Source of the DNA: Bacteroidales bacterium
Lineage (GTDB): Bacteria > Bacteroidota > Bacteroidia > Bacteroidales > UBA932
DNA: 46,291 bases
Direction of reading: 5' to 3'
Assembly: GCA_017469745.1 (NCBI GenBank)
Contig: JAFUFS010000042.1
Location: forward strand, 1-46,291
The notes below the pieces were generated by a model, which worked only from the letters and a program-made list of their open reading frames with translations, did not search any database and was not told the origin of the DNA. Both the position numbers and the translations under genes were made by a program. This document shows positions 8,912 through 15,263 of this stretch, piece by piece (positions within the stretch are counted from its first letter, which is position 1; each line of letters opens with the position of its first letter).

Positions 8912-9021
8912 ACCGAAGAGGCTGACCAAAAAGATTCTTCACTTCGTTCAGAATGACAGTTGTGTGTCATTCTGAGGCAGGTAAAACCTGCCGAAGAATC
9001 TTTTTGGTCAGCCGCTTTGGT
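8912..9021. repeat. palindromic repeat element, copy 1
   Basis: The outer arms are a perfect 21-bp inverted repeat (8920-8940 with 8993-9013), extended outward by 8 more bases with two mismatches. Inside are two further hairpins: TCAGAATGACA/TGTCATTCTGA and GGCAGG/CCTGCC. The interior is almost identical to copy 2 at 35710-35815 (GGCAGG here, GGCAGA there), yet the outermost bases differ between copies while each stays self-complementary. It sits at the right edge of the RAYT module and just before the AT-rich element. Confidence 0.85.
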
Positions 9022-9372
9022 AGCGCAGTCTATACTGTTATCAAACCAATTCCTCAAAGATTTGGACAGGATTTGGGCTCTAAGAAGTGTGATTCCAAAT
9101 CCGAGCGACCCTAAATCTTGGAAATAATACTACATTGACTATGGAGTCATTCTTTTGCATTTATTAAAGGTCGAAGATGTAGTAATGTAGGGTTGAGGCT
9201 TCTCTACGCCTTTTTTTTAATGTGTGAACTCTAACAATTTATTTGTCCTTTTAAGGATGAATAGTAAGCACCACTTGTCCTGCATGATAAATTTTGATAA
9301 GGATTTTGTTAAAAAACTGTCTACTATTCCAACTTTTTCTATTCTGCCAACTATTTATAATTGGAGCATGCA
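9022..9372. other. AT-rich intergenic stretch with nested inverted repeats; left end of the integrative element
   Basis: No gene is seen. Base composition drops to AT-rich here, so the left junction of the foreign element should lie in this stretch. At 9055-9121 there are nested arms: AAGATTT/AAATCTT (9058-9063 region with 9113-9119) and inside it GGATTTGG (9069-9076) with CCAAATCC (9095-9102). A run of eight T at about 9211 follows a weak stem. No copy of the tRNA-Arg 3' end was found, so the left attachment site could not be fixed. Confidence 0.55.
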
Positions 9373-9564
9373 ATGAAGAGCCTGAAAGAAATCATGAAGT
9401 ATAAAAGACAATACAGAGAACTTGACGATGTTACCAAGGAGAAGATTAGCCAAGCCAATAAGGGGAAGCATAAGAGTGTCGAACATCGTGACCACATAAG
9501 CCAAGGAATGAAGAAGTATTGGGAAGGTGTTCCGAATAAACCATCATCAAACGAGACACTTTGA
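9373..9564 (+). CDS. small NUMOD3-like protein
   Basis: A 63-aa protein from ATG 9373 (an upstream in-frame TTG at 9361 would add four residues). The stretch DDVTKEKISQANKGKHKSVE followed by HRDHISQGMKKYW resembles the repeated NUMOD3 motif (KxKISxAxKGKxxSxExRxxIS), a small DNA-binding module found in homing endonucleases and mobile elements. No nuclease domain is attached. It lies 61 bp upstream of the putative replication gene and is AT-rich like the rest of the element, so a DNA-binding role in the element is plausible but unproven. Confidence 0.65.
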   Translation: MKSLKEIMKYKRQYRELDDVTKEKISQANKGKHKSVEHRDHISQGMKKYWEGVPNKPSSNETL

Positions 9565-9625
9565 ATTCATCACTTATCAAGGGGAAGAATTCATTTAAAA
9601 TAATGCAGAATAACTATGAGAATAA

Positions 9626-10558
9626 GTGATAACATTCGACAAACTAAAACTTGTTGCAGACATATCCGCAGTAGTAGGATTTGATGAAGGGCAGTTTGAA
9701 AAGACCGAGAAGAATGGCTTTTGCACATTTAAACACTACCAAGAAGTACCCTATCTTTTAGCCATCAAGATTGATTATCCTGAGAAAGAAGTAGTACTCG
9801 AATTCACCGGTAAAGTTTTAGGTTCTGACTATCCGAAACTGATTTCAATGGACACGATTCAACAGTGTTTCCAAGCCATCAATTCCTTAGGAATAATCAC
9901 TCTTGATATTGACGCTATGATGGATGCGGAAGTGGTAAAATGTGATGTTACAAAGGACATACGTTTTGATGATATCCCAAGTCTGACCAACTATGTCCGA
10001 CAGCATATTAGCAATTACCATAGATATGTCTGCCGAAGGTTGAGGAACAACAATTTGGTGGTGGAGAAGAATGTTACATCAAGAAAAACAAAGAAACGAA
10101 TGACCATATATGACAAAGGGAAGGAGATGCTGAAAGTGGAGAATCGAAGGTTCTCAGAAGCCTATGGATTGGAAGGCGCTTTTGATGGTATCTGCCGATT
10201 TGAACTGAACCTCAACACTAAGGAACAAATACGGAATTCGCTTGCGATAGGAAGCACGAAACTACAAGAAGTCTTGTCATCCAACGCAAATCCCATTGCG
10301 GATTTCCTTGACGACGTGATAGAAGATGATGTATTACCATCATCAATGACTGATAGGAAGACCTATGTTACGATGCTTATCCTGAAAGACTGTGACTATG
10401 ATTTGGAGAAAGTAGAAGCTAAGATGAGACAACTCTATCCAAGCCGAGGCAGCAACATCAGCACTATCATGCAGCCTTATCGTCAAATGATGGAACAACT
10501 GAATTCATCAAAAGAGTCGAACCTGTGGGAGAATGTTCGTCAACAGATATGCAGTTGA
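9626..10558 (+). CDS. putative phage/plasmid replication protein (gene II/X-like)
   Basis: A 310-aa protein. The N-terminal ITFDKLKLVADISAV and the segment MTIYDKGKEM (Tyr about residue 162) resemble the II/X family of rolling-circle replication initiators of filamentous phages and plasmids; the match is by memory and is partial. The start is GTG at 9626, directly after an in-frame TAA, so no longer form exists. An ATG at 9616 is in another frame and soon hits a stop. In the element it would provide replication or mobilisation after excision. Alternative: an unrelated element protein of unknown role. Confidence 0.6.
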   Translation: MITFDKLKLVADISAVVGFDEGQFEKTEKNGFCTFKHYQEVPYLLAIKIDYPEKEVVLEFTGKVLGSDYPKLISMDTIQQCFQAINSLGIITLDIDAMMDAEVVKCDVTKDIRFDDIPSLTNYVRQHISNYHRYVCRRLRNNNLVVEKNVTSRKTKKRMTIYDKGKEMLKVENRRFSEAYGLEGAFDGICRFELNLNTKEQIRNSLAIGSTKLQEVLSSNANPIADFLDDVIEDDVLPSSMTDRKTYVTMLILKDCDYDLEKVEAKMRQLYPSRGSNISTIMQPYRQMMEQLNSSKESNLWENVRQQICS

Positions 10559-10599
10559 TGTATCAAAAGTTTGAGCGTATCAGTTTAATATTAAAAAAG

Positions 10600-10640
10600 A
10601 GGTGACACACCGTCATCTGATGTATCACCTTATGATTTTA
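10600..10640. terminator. stem-loop terminator between convergent genes
   Basis: AGGTGACAC and GTATCACCT form a stem of eight pairs with one mismatch (10600-10608 with 10622-10630). An A-run precedes it (TTAAAAAAG) and a T-rich stretch follows, so it can stop transcription from the replication gene and from the opposing lipoprotein gene. Confidence 0.6.
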
Positions 10641-10656
10641 TTATAAAAGGAGTCTG

Positions 10657-11295
10657 CTAATAATAGCCATCATGAGGAGTCGTTCCTCTATAGTGGATAA
10701 TCAATGAACTGCCATCTTTTAGGGTTATATCTATATCAATCTTTGCGTCATTATTATTCTCTCCGGTTTGAGAATCTTTTACAGAAGCCATTTTATAATT
10801 TACAATCTTAACATTGGAAACTTGTAAACAACCTCCTTTATACTCTCCCTGTCCTAAAGGAATAGATAATCCGAATCCACCATTAACGCGAATACGATTA
10901 ATACCTTCAGCTAAAGATGAATACTCTTTATTCTTATATATGAAGCCATCAATAGCGATATCAACTGGTACCTTACCCCAGTCAGGACCGGTTGTAAATG
11001 ATTCCTTATATATTTGGCAGCGGAATGACGAACCTTTACTGGGGTCTGCAATAGCACCCCCACAGAAAGCTGACCCCAAAGATGAAACTAATTCACCATT
11101 CAAGTAAATACCACTTGGTTTTTGCTCCATATAACCTTCAGAATCGCCTCTTGACTCATCTGATTGCTTAAGTACGACACTTTCTTCACTTGTAGAGATA
11201 TCATCTGTTACTTGCTCTATCAAACAATCTTCGTCACATGCAGCGAAGGAGAAGATTAAGGCAAACAAGATGGCGTAAATAATTGTATTTCTCAT
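10657..11295 (-). CDS. hypothetical lipoprotein carried by the integrative element
   Basis: A 212-aa protein with a lipoprotein signal, MRNTIIYAILFALIFSFAAC (Cys20), followed by an acidic, Ser-rich linker (TSEESVVLKQSDESRGDSEG). The rest appears beta-rich (SGIYLNGELVSSLG, VPVDIAIDGFIYKNKEYSS, KIDIDITLKDGSSLIIHYRG). No family is recognised. It is the only cargo-like gene in the element and is transcribed from its own promoter toward the replication gene. A surface role such as exclusion or attachment is a guess. Codon use is AT-rich like its neighbours. Confidence 0.75.
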   Translation of the reverse strand: MRNTIIYAILFALIFSFAACDEDCLIEQVTDDISTSEESVVLKQSDESRGDSEGYMEQKPSGIYLNGELVSSLGSAFCGGAIADPSKGSSFRCQIYKESFTTGPDWGKVPVDIAIDGFIYKNKEYSSLAEGINRIRVNGGFGLSIPLGQGEYKGGCLQVSNVKIVNYKMASVKDSQTGENNNDAKIDIDITLKDGSSLIIHYRGTTPHDGYY

Positions 11296-11348
11296 GATGA
11301 TATGATTAACTCTATTATACTAAATGCAAACAATTTGATTCCTTGCAT

Positions 11349-11356
11349 CAAATATA
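11349..11356 (-). promoter_or_regulatory. -7 box of the lipoprotein gene
   Basis: CAAATATA on the plus strand reads TATATTTG on the coding strand, matching TAnnTTTG. It lies 53 bp upstream of the ATG at 11295. Confidence 0.45.
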
Positions 11357-11387
11357 GCATTTTTTTTAAATCGATTAATAAAAAGAA

Positions 11388-11702
11388 TCAGTTCTCCAAA
11401 TTAATGGCAATAAGTAAATTCTCTAAATCCTCTTTGCTCTTTATTTCCCAGTAGCTGTCTTTATATTTAATTATGCCTTCCGGTTGAGGTTTTCGCCTTT
11501 CAACCATACCGGCAAATTCATCAAATGGTATTTCTAAAACCTCAGCCATCTTGATGACTACATTGATGTCTTTCTTCTTGCTTTCCAATAAGGCATCAAG
11601 GTTCTGTCGGAGTATTCCCATCTTGTTGGCAAATTCAACCTTGCTCATTCCTTTCTCCTTCAAGAATCCTAATACCCGTTCTTTATTAATATCTACTTCC
11701 AT
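11388..11702 (-). CDS. Cro/CI-type helix-turn-helix regulator
   Basis: A 104-aa protein. Residues ~8-62 form an XRE helix-turn-helix (RVLGFLKEKGMSKVEFANKM, then LRQNLDALLESKKKDINVVI), with the KMAEVLEIPFDEF tail typical of these domains. The C-terminal ~40 residues (IIKYKDSYWEIKSKEDLENL) are an extra small domain of unknown role. It is divergent from the small serine recombinase, with 176 bp of very AT-rich DNA between them that holds an inverted repeat at the recombinase promoter, so it probably represses the recombination genes and itself. Confidence 0.85.
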   Translation of the reverse strand: MEVDINKERVLGFLKEKGMSKVEFANKMGILRQNLDALLESKKKDINVVIKMAEVLEIPFDEFAGMVERRKPQPEGIIKYKDSYWEIKSKEDLENLLIAINLEN

Positions 11703-11727
11703 ATTACTTAATTTTAAAATATAGACT

Positions 11728-11735
11728 CAAATGTA
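11728..11735 (-). promoter_or_regulatory. -7 box of the HTH regulator gene
   Basis: CAAATGTA (coding strand TACATTTG) fits TAnnTTTG and is 25 bp upstream of the ATG at 11702. Confidence 0.45.
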
Positions 11736-11800
11736 ATTAATATTAAGTTAAAATTAAAATAATATAGAATAAAAATTAATAAAATATTATAAAAAAGTAT

Positions 11801-11834
11801 TACTAATATTTGGTATAGTAATATATTATTAGTA
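11801..11834. promoter_or_regulatory. inverted repeat, candidate operator
   Basis: TACTAATA (11801-11808) and TATTAGTA (11827-11834) are inverted copies. A second pair, GTATTAC (11798) and GTAATAC (11840), is nested with them. The right arm overlaps the -7 box of the recombinase gene, as expected for an operator bound by the adjacent regulator. The region is so AT-rich that chance repeats are likely. Confidence 0.35.
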
Positions 11835-11840
11835 TATTTG
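11833..11840 (+). promoter_or_regulatory. -7 box of the small serine recombinase gene
   Basis: TATATTTG matches TAnnTTTG and lies 38 bp before the ATG at 11879. Confidence 0.5.
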
Positions 11841-11878
11841 TAATACAAAAAAGAATATAAAATTATAATTTTTATAAG

Positions 11879-12517
11879 ATGGATAACATGGATAAGGTGG
11901 TGATACTTGCACGGGTTAGTACCAATGGCCAAGATTATAACCGACAGGTCAATGAACTTAACGACTATTGCCGAAGGGTTGGATGGATGGTGGATAAAGT
12001 CATCGCCAACAAAGTCTCTGGTGCGGCAAAAAACGATGATAGAGACGAAATACGGGAGTTGGTGGAGTATGTCAAGGGTAACGAGATAAAGCGTGTTGTA
12101 TGCACCGAAATTAGCCGACTGGGGAGGAATACTCTTGAAGCACTTAAAGTCATTCAAACCCTCAACGAGAACCATGTCAGTCTGTACGTAAAGAACTACA
12201 ATTTGGAAACTCTCAACGATGGTAAAGTCAATCCTGTAGCTTCACTCATCTGCACAATCTTGTTGGAAATCGCATCTATGGAAAGACTCACCATCAAGGA
12301 ACGGATGGAGAGCGGCAGAAACCAATACATAGCCAAATGCCGGAGAGAAGGTATCAAGATGGGAAGACCAACGAGTTACCGGAAATCCGAAGACGTGTAC
12401 AAGATGCAATATGCCAAAGATATTACGCTACTGAAAAAGAATATAAGCTTACGAAATGTAAGTTTAATTACGGGAACGAGCATTAATACACTGCGTAAAT
12501 TAAAAAAGTTTATATAA
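11879..12517 (+). CDS. small serine recombinase (resolvase/invertase type)
   Basis: A 212-aa protein with a resolvase N-terminal domain. The catalytic Ser14 is in VVILARVSTNGQ, and the EISRLGRN and IASMERLTIKERMESG segments match the rest of the active site and the long E helix. A helix-turn-helix lies at the C-terminus (SLRNVSLITGTSINTLRKL). An ATG three codons downstream is an alternative start. In this element, which also has a large serine integrase, it could resolve multimers or act as a second recombinase. It is divergent from the HTH regulator. Confidence 0.88.
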   Translation: MDNMDKVVILARVSTNGQDYNRQVNELNDYCRRVGWMVDKVIANKVSGAAKNDDRDEIRELVEYVKGNEIKRVVCTEISRLGRNTLEALKVIQTLNENHVSLYVKNYNLETLNDGKVNPVASLICTILLEIASMERLTIKERMESGRNQYIAKCRREGIKMGRPTSYRKSEDVYKMQYAKDITLLKKNISLRNVSLITGTSINTLRKLKKFI

Positions 12518-12531
12518 ATTATTAAAAATGT

Positions 12532-12563
12532 TTTGTTTTTTAAAAATTTTAATTATATTTTTG
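12532..12563 (+). promoter_or_regulatory. promoter of the small ORF and large serine integrase
   Basis: TTTG (12532-12535) and TATTTTTG (12556-12563) match the Bacteroidetes -33 and -7 elements with 20 bp between them, giving a transcription start near 12570. This leaves a ~87-nt leader before the small ORF. Confidence 0.55.
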
Positions 12564-12569
12564 CAATAC

Positions 12570-12656
12570 ATGGAAGGTGGAAGTCCTTCTGTCAAGGTTC
12601 TCTTGACAATAATAAGGCGGTCACAGCGTTAGAGTGGCGAAGTCTTTTTATTATCA
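12570..12656 (+). promoter_or_regulatory. structured leader, possible attenuator or small RNA
   Basis: Three short stems can form in a row: GAAGG/CCTTC, GTCAAG/CTTGAC (perfect, 5-nt loop) and GTCAC/GTGGC, the last enclosed by ATAATAA/TTATTAT. The third stem is followed by CTTTTT, so the leader could end transcription before the small ORF and the integrase. It is more GC-rich than its surroundings. No known riboswitch or ncRNA class was recognised. Confidence 0.4.
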
Positions 12657-12809
12657 ATGTTAAATATTACACAATGTAGAAAAACATTGCAAAAGCATGG
12701 TATTTACTTAACCCAAAACGACTTAAACGAAGTAAAACATTTCTTGGAATATTGGGTAAAAATCCAAATTCAAGAAGAAAATAATAATAATTTTAAAATT
12801 CTTAATTAA
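12657..12809 (+). CDS. small 50-aa ORF directly upstream of the integrase
   Basis: An open frame of 50 codons begins at ATG 12657 (MLNITQCRKTLQKHGIYLTQ, then NDLNEVKHFLEYWVKIQIQE) and ends with TAA at 12807-12809, 4 bp before the integrase ATG. The sequence reads as a natural compact helical protein, and small ORFs of the general form xxCxKxLxKxGxxYTxxE are, as I recall, common next to Bacteroides element integrases. It may be a directionality or accessory factor for the integrase. Too short for most ORF cut-offs; not confirmed by any search. Confidence 0.6.
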   Translation: MLNITQCRKTLQKHGIYLTQNDLNEVKHFLEYWVKIQIQEENNNNFKILN

Positions 12810-12813
12810 TAAC

Positions 12814-14403
12814 ATGAATGAAAAATCATTTAAACGGGTCATATTGTACACGAGAGTGTCAAGTGACGAACAAAAAGAAAGATTAAGCATCGAAGCTCAA
12901 GAAAGAAGCCTGAGGCTTTATTGTGAAAATAATGGATACGAGATTATTGGTGAGGAACAACCTTACAAAGAGGATTATTCAGCCAAGCACTACGACATGA
13001 AGCGTCCAGAAATCAAACGAATCTATGAGTATTGTAAAAAGAATCGTGGAAAAGTAGATTTGGTTCTATTCCTACGATGGGACAGGTACTCAAGGAATGT
13101 TGAATTTGCTTTCACATATAAGAGACTTTTCATGGATGAAATGGGTATTGAAATCAATGCAGTTGAAGAACCAATAGATTTTTCTGCTACAGATTGGGCA
13201 ATGTGGTTAGCACTCAGATGTGGTTTAGCACATACAGAGGATAACAAGATAGCACGAAGAACCAAAGAGGGCATACATGAACATTTAATGAGAGGTGAAT
13301 GGTGTGGCATAGCTCCTTTAGGATACAAGAATGTTAAAGCAGATGAAAAGACTGGTACTGACCATTATTTAGTAATTGACCCAGTTAAAGGCCCATTGGT
13401 ACAACAAGTATTTAAAGAGGTTGCCGAGGGTATTGAATCAGCCGCATCTATTAAGAAAAGACTTATGCCTAAAGTCTCAAAATCCAACTTTTACAAAATG
13501 TTGCGAAACAAATTCTATGTGGGTAGAATAAAGGTTGCTGAATTCATGAATTACCCAGAAACAGAAGTCACCGGCTTACATGAACCATTAATAGATTATG
13601 ATACTTTTCTTGCCGTCCAGACTATCTTGGACGGCAAGAATCGTAAAAAGCCTAAGCTAAGCAAAGTTAATAACCCAAATCTTTACCTACGGAAATATCT
13701 GATTTGTCCGGTATGTGGTCATAGACTTACCGGTGGAACCAGTAAGGGGAATGGTGGTCATTATGACTATTATTACTGCAACAAAGACCATAAACACATT
13801 AAAATCAGGGCAGATAAGGCAAATAGTTTGTTTAATCAGTATATCTCAAGTCTTAAACCTAATGATGCTTATGTTGAACTCTACCATCAAATGCTTGACG
13901 ATGCACGAAGTTCACTGGTAAAGGATAATAAGAAAGAAGCCTTGAAACTTAAGGAAGAAATCCAAAAGATTAAGGAGAGGAAGAACAAAGTCAACGACAT
14001 GTTCTTTGATGGTGATTTATCCAAAACTGATAGGGATGAACAACTAGAAAGATATAATATCAAAATAAATGAATTGGAAACTCAAGTCAGGATACTGGAA
14101 CAAAGTGAAGAATTAAAAATAAAAGACAAGTTAAACTATAGCATCAGCATCATTGAGAATATTGGTGATTATTTCAGTACAGCAAGTGCCTTGACTAAAA
14201 CCCGTCTCCTTGGTTCGATTTTTTTAGAAGAACTCAATTTTGACGGAGAAAATTATCAAACCAATTCCTACAACTCTGTGCTAAGTTATATCTATGAAAA
14301 TATCAACGAGTTAGAAGGCAAAAAGAAAGTGGAATCCTTGGATAATACCAAGAATTCCACTTGCGTAGCCCCACGAGGAATCGAACCTCGATTTAAAGTT
14401 TAG
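12814..14403 (+). CDS. large serine integrase
   Basis: A 529-aa large serine recombinase. The resolvase domain has catalytic Ser16 in LYTRVSSDEQ and the LRWDRYSRN segment. The recombinase domain includes GIAPLGYKN. A zinc ribbon begins at CPVC (Cys298, Cys301) with a further Cys about residue 322 (YYYCNKDH). A coiled-coil region follows (LKLKEEIQKIKERKN). It should catalyse integration of the element into the adjacent tRNA-Arg. The last ~12 codons and the stop lie inside the tRNA gene, read antisense, so the C-terminus (VAPRGIEPRFKV) is supplied by the target site. It is shorter than many phage large serine integrases but looks complete. Confidence 0.9.
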   Translation: MNEKSFKRVILYTRVSSDEQKERLSIEAQERSLRLYCENNGYEIIGEEQPYKEDYSAKHYDMKRPEIKRIYEYCKKNRGKVDLVLFLRWDRYSRNVEFAFTYKRLFMDEMGIEINAVEEPIDFSATDWAMWLALRCGLAHTEDNKIARRTKEGIHEHLMRGEWCGIAPLGYKNVKADEKTGTDHYLVIDPVKGPLVQQVFKEVAEGIESAASIKKRLMPKVSKSNFYKMLRNKFYVGRIKVAEFMNYPETEVTGLHEPLIDYDTFLAVQTILDGKNRKKPKLSKVNNPNLYLRKYLICPVCGHRLTGGTSKGNGGHYDYYYCNKDHKHIKIRADKANSLFNQYISSLKPNDAYVELYHQMLDDARSSLVKDNKKEALKLKEEIQKIKERKNKVNDMFFDGDLSKTDRDEQLERYNIKINELETQVRILEQSEELKIKDKLNYSISIIENIGDYFSTASALTKTRLLGSIFLEELNFDGENYQTNSYNSVLSYIYENINELEGKKKVESLDNTKNSTCVAPRGIEPRFKV

Positions 14404-14437
14404 GAAACTTCCGTTCTATCCGTTGAACTATGAGGCC
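14366..14437 (-). tRNA. tRNA-Arg (anticodon CCT)
   Basis: Folds as a full cloverleaf on the minus strand: D stem GTTC/GAAC, anticodon stem GAAGT/ACTTT with loop TTCCTAA (anticodon CCU, reading AGG), and T arm CGAGG-TTCGATT-CCTCG. The acceptor GGCCTCA pairs with TGGGGCT, leaving a G-U at pair 1-72. CCA is not encoded. The 3' half of the gene is the insertion site of the integrative element; 38 bp overlap the integrase reading frame. It lies 17 bp after rpmF on the same strand. Confidence 0.9.
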
Positions 14438-14454
14438 ATTATGGGAAGACGGGC

Positions 14455-14637
14455 TTATTCAGCGCTCTTCTCGATGATCTGACGACCTCTGTAGTAGCCG
14501 CACTCAGGGCAAACGTGATGATACATCACAGTCGCACCGCAGTTAGGGCAAGTGGCCAGAGTAGGTACCGGAGCGAAGTCGTGAGTCCTTCTCTTGTCTC
14601 TTCTCTGCTTGGAGACTTTGTGTTTCGGATGTGCCAT
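14455..14637 (-). CDS. rpmF: 50S ribosomal protein L32
   Basis: A 60-aa protein starting MAHPKHKVSKQRRDKRRTHD, the standard L32 N-terminus, with a zinc ribbon formed by CPNC and CPEC. The length is normal for L32 of Bacteroidetes. It binds 23S rRNA in the large subunit. It follows yceD by 18 bp, the widely conserved yceD-rpmF pair; the fabH gene that often comes next is not here, the tRNA-Arg and the integrated element being there instead. Confidence 0.95.
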   Translation of the reverse strand: MAHPKHKVSKQRRDKRRTHDFAPVPTLATCPNCGATVMYHHVCPECGYYRGRQIIEKSAE

Positions 14638-14655
14638 ATCAAATATCTTTTAATT

Positions 14656-15186
14656 TTATTCTATCTTTCCAAGAAGGTCCTGTAGGCCCGCAAACGGGGT
14701 CGCAGAATCCTTCTGCAAATGTTCTTCACCACTTTCAGAAGTCAGATACTCAAGAGCCTTCGGATCACACTCCCCCTCTTCGTGAACCCTTTGTACAGGC
14801 AGCGAAAGGCAGATGTAATCATAGACTGCCTGGCTCAGGTCAAGGTCCGCATCCGTCATCGGAAGCCAGACTATCTCCCTGTCGCCTTCGACCTCACTGG
14901 AAGAAGGATCACCGGTGCCGAACTTCACGCTTTGCTTGAAATCCGTCAACACCGGAATCTTCAGGTCTTCGAGGCATCTGTCGCAAGTCACGGTCACGTC
15001 TCCGCTGATGTGGCAGTCAACACCGATGAAACGGCCTGACTTTTCCACTTCCACCTCGACATCCAGACCTGCGTCCAGAATCTCTGAATTCTCAAAATGT
15101 TCAAAGAACTCTTTCCCAATGCGCCTTCGGAACTGCGTCCGACCCTGCGCCAACCCGTTCAGAGGAACTATAAAATCATCATTCAT
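14656..15186 (-). CDS. yceD: YceD/DUF177 family protein
   Basis: A 176-aa protein of the DUF177 (YceD) family, linked to 23S rRNA accumulation in other bacteria. The family features seen are the central VTVTCDRCLEDLKIPV segment with its CxxC pair and the acidic region ending in LDLSQAVYDYICLSLPVQRV. It is 18 bp upstream of rpmF and probably co-transcribed with it. A -7 box lies just upstream at 15213-15220. Confidence 0.88.
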   Translation of the reverse strand: MNDDFIVPLNGLAQGRTQFRRRIGKEFFEHFENSEILDAGLDVEVEVEKSGRFIGVDCHISGDVTVTCDRCLEDLKIPVLTDFKQSVKFGTGDPSSSEVEGDREIVWLPMTDADLDLSQAVYDYICLSLPVQRVHEEGECDPKALEYLTSESGEEHLQKDSATPFAGLQDLLGKIE

Positions 15187-15212
15187 GGCTTCGCCAAACA
15201 GATTAAGGGTTG

Positions 15213-15220
15213 CAAAGGTA
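15213..15220 (-). promoter_or_regulatory. -7 box of yceD-rpmF
   Basis: CAAAGGTA (coding strand TACCTTTG) fits TAnnTTTG, 27 bp upstream of the yceD ATG. Confidence 0.5.
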
Positions 15221-15263
15221 TAAAAAATTTTCCTTAATAAAAATCTTTTTCGAATAGTTTCGA

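Noticed and set aside
9020..9112. tRNA-like ending (GATTCCAAATCC followed by GAGCGACC) as a possible tRNA remnant
   Set aside because: No 5' acceptor arm or anticodon stem matches it; the bases are better explained by the nested inverted repeats.
9183..9218. Terminator before the T-run at about 9211
   Set aside because: The stem (GTAG/CTAC or GGC/GCC) is too short to call with confidence.
9022..9360. Search for a direct repeat of the tRNA-Arg 3' end as left attachment site
   Set aside because: No match longer than about 7 bases in the right orientation. Serine integrases may share only a 2-bp core, so absence is not evidence against integration.
11714..12175. 153-aa minus-strand frame rich in Ile, Leu and Tyr
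   Set aside because: It lies over AT-rich intergenic DNA and the antisense of the small serine recombinase; low-complexity composition, no motif.
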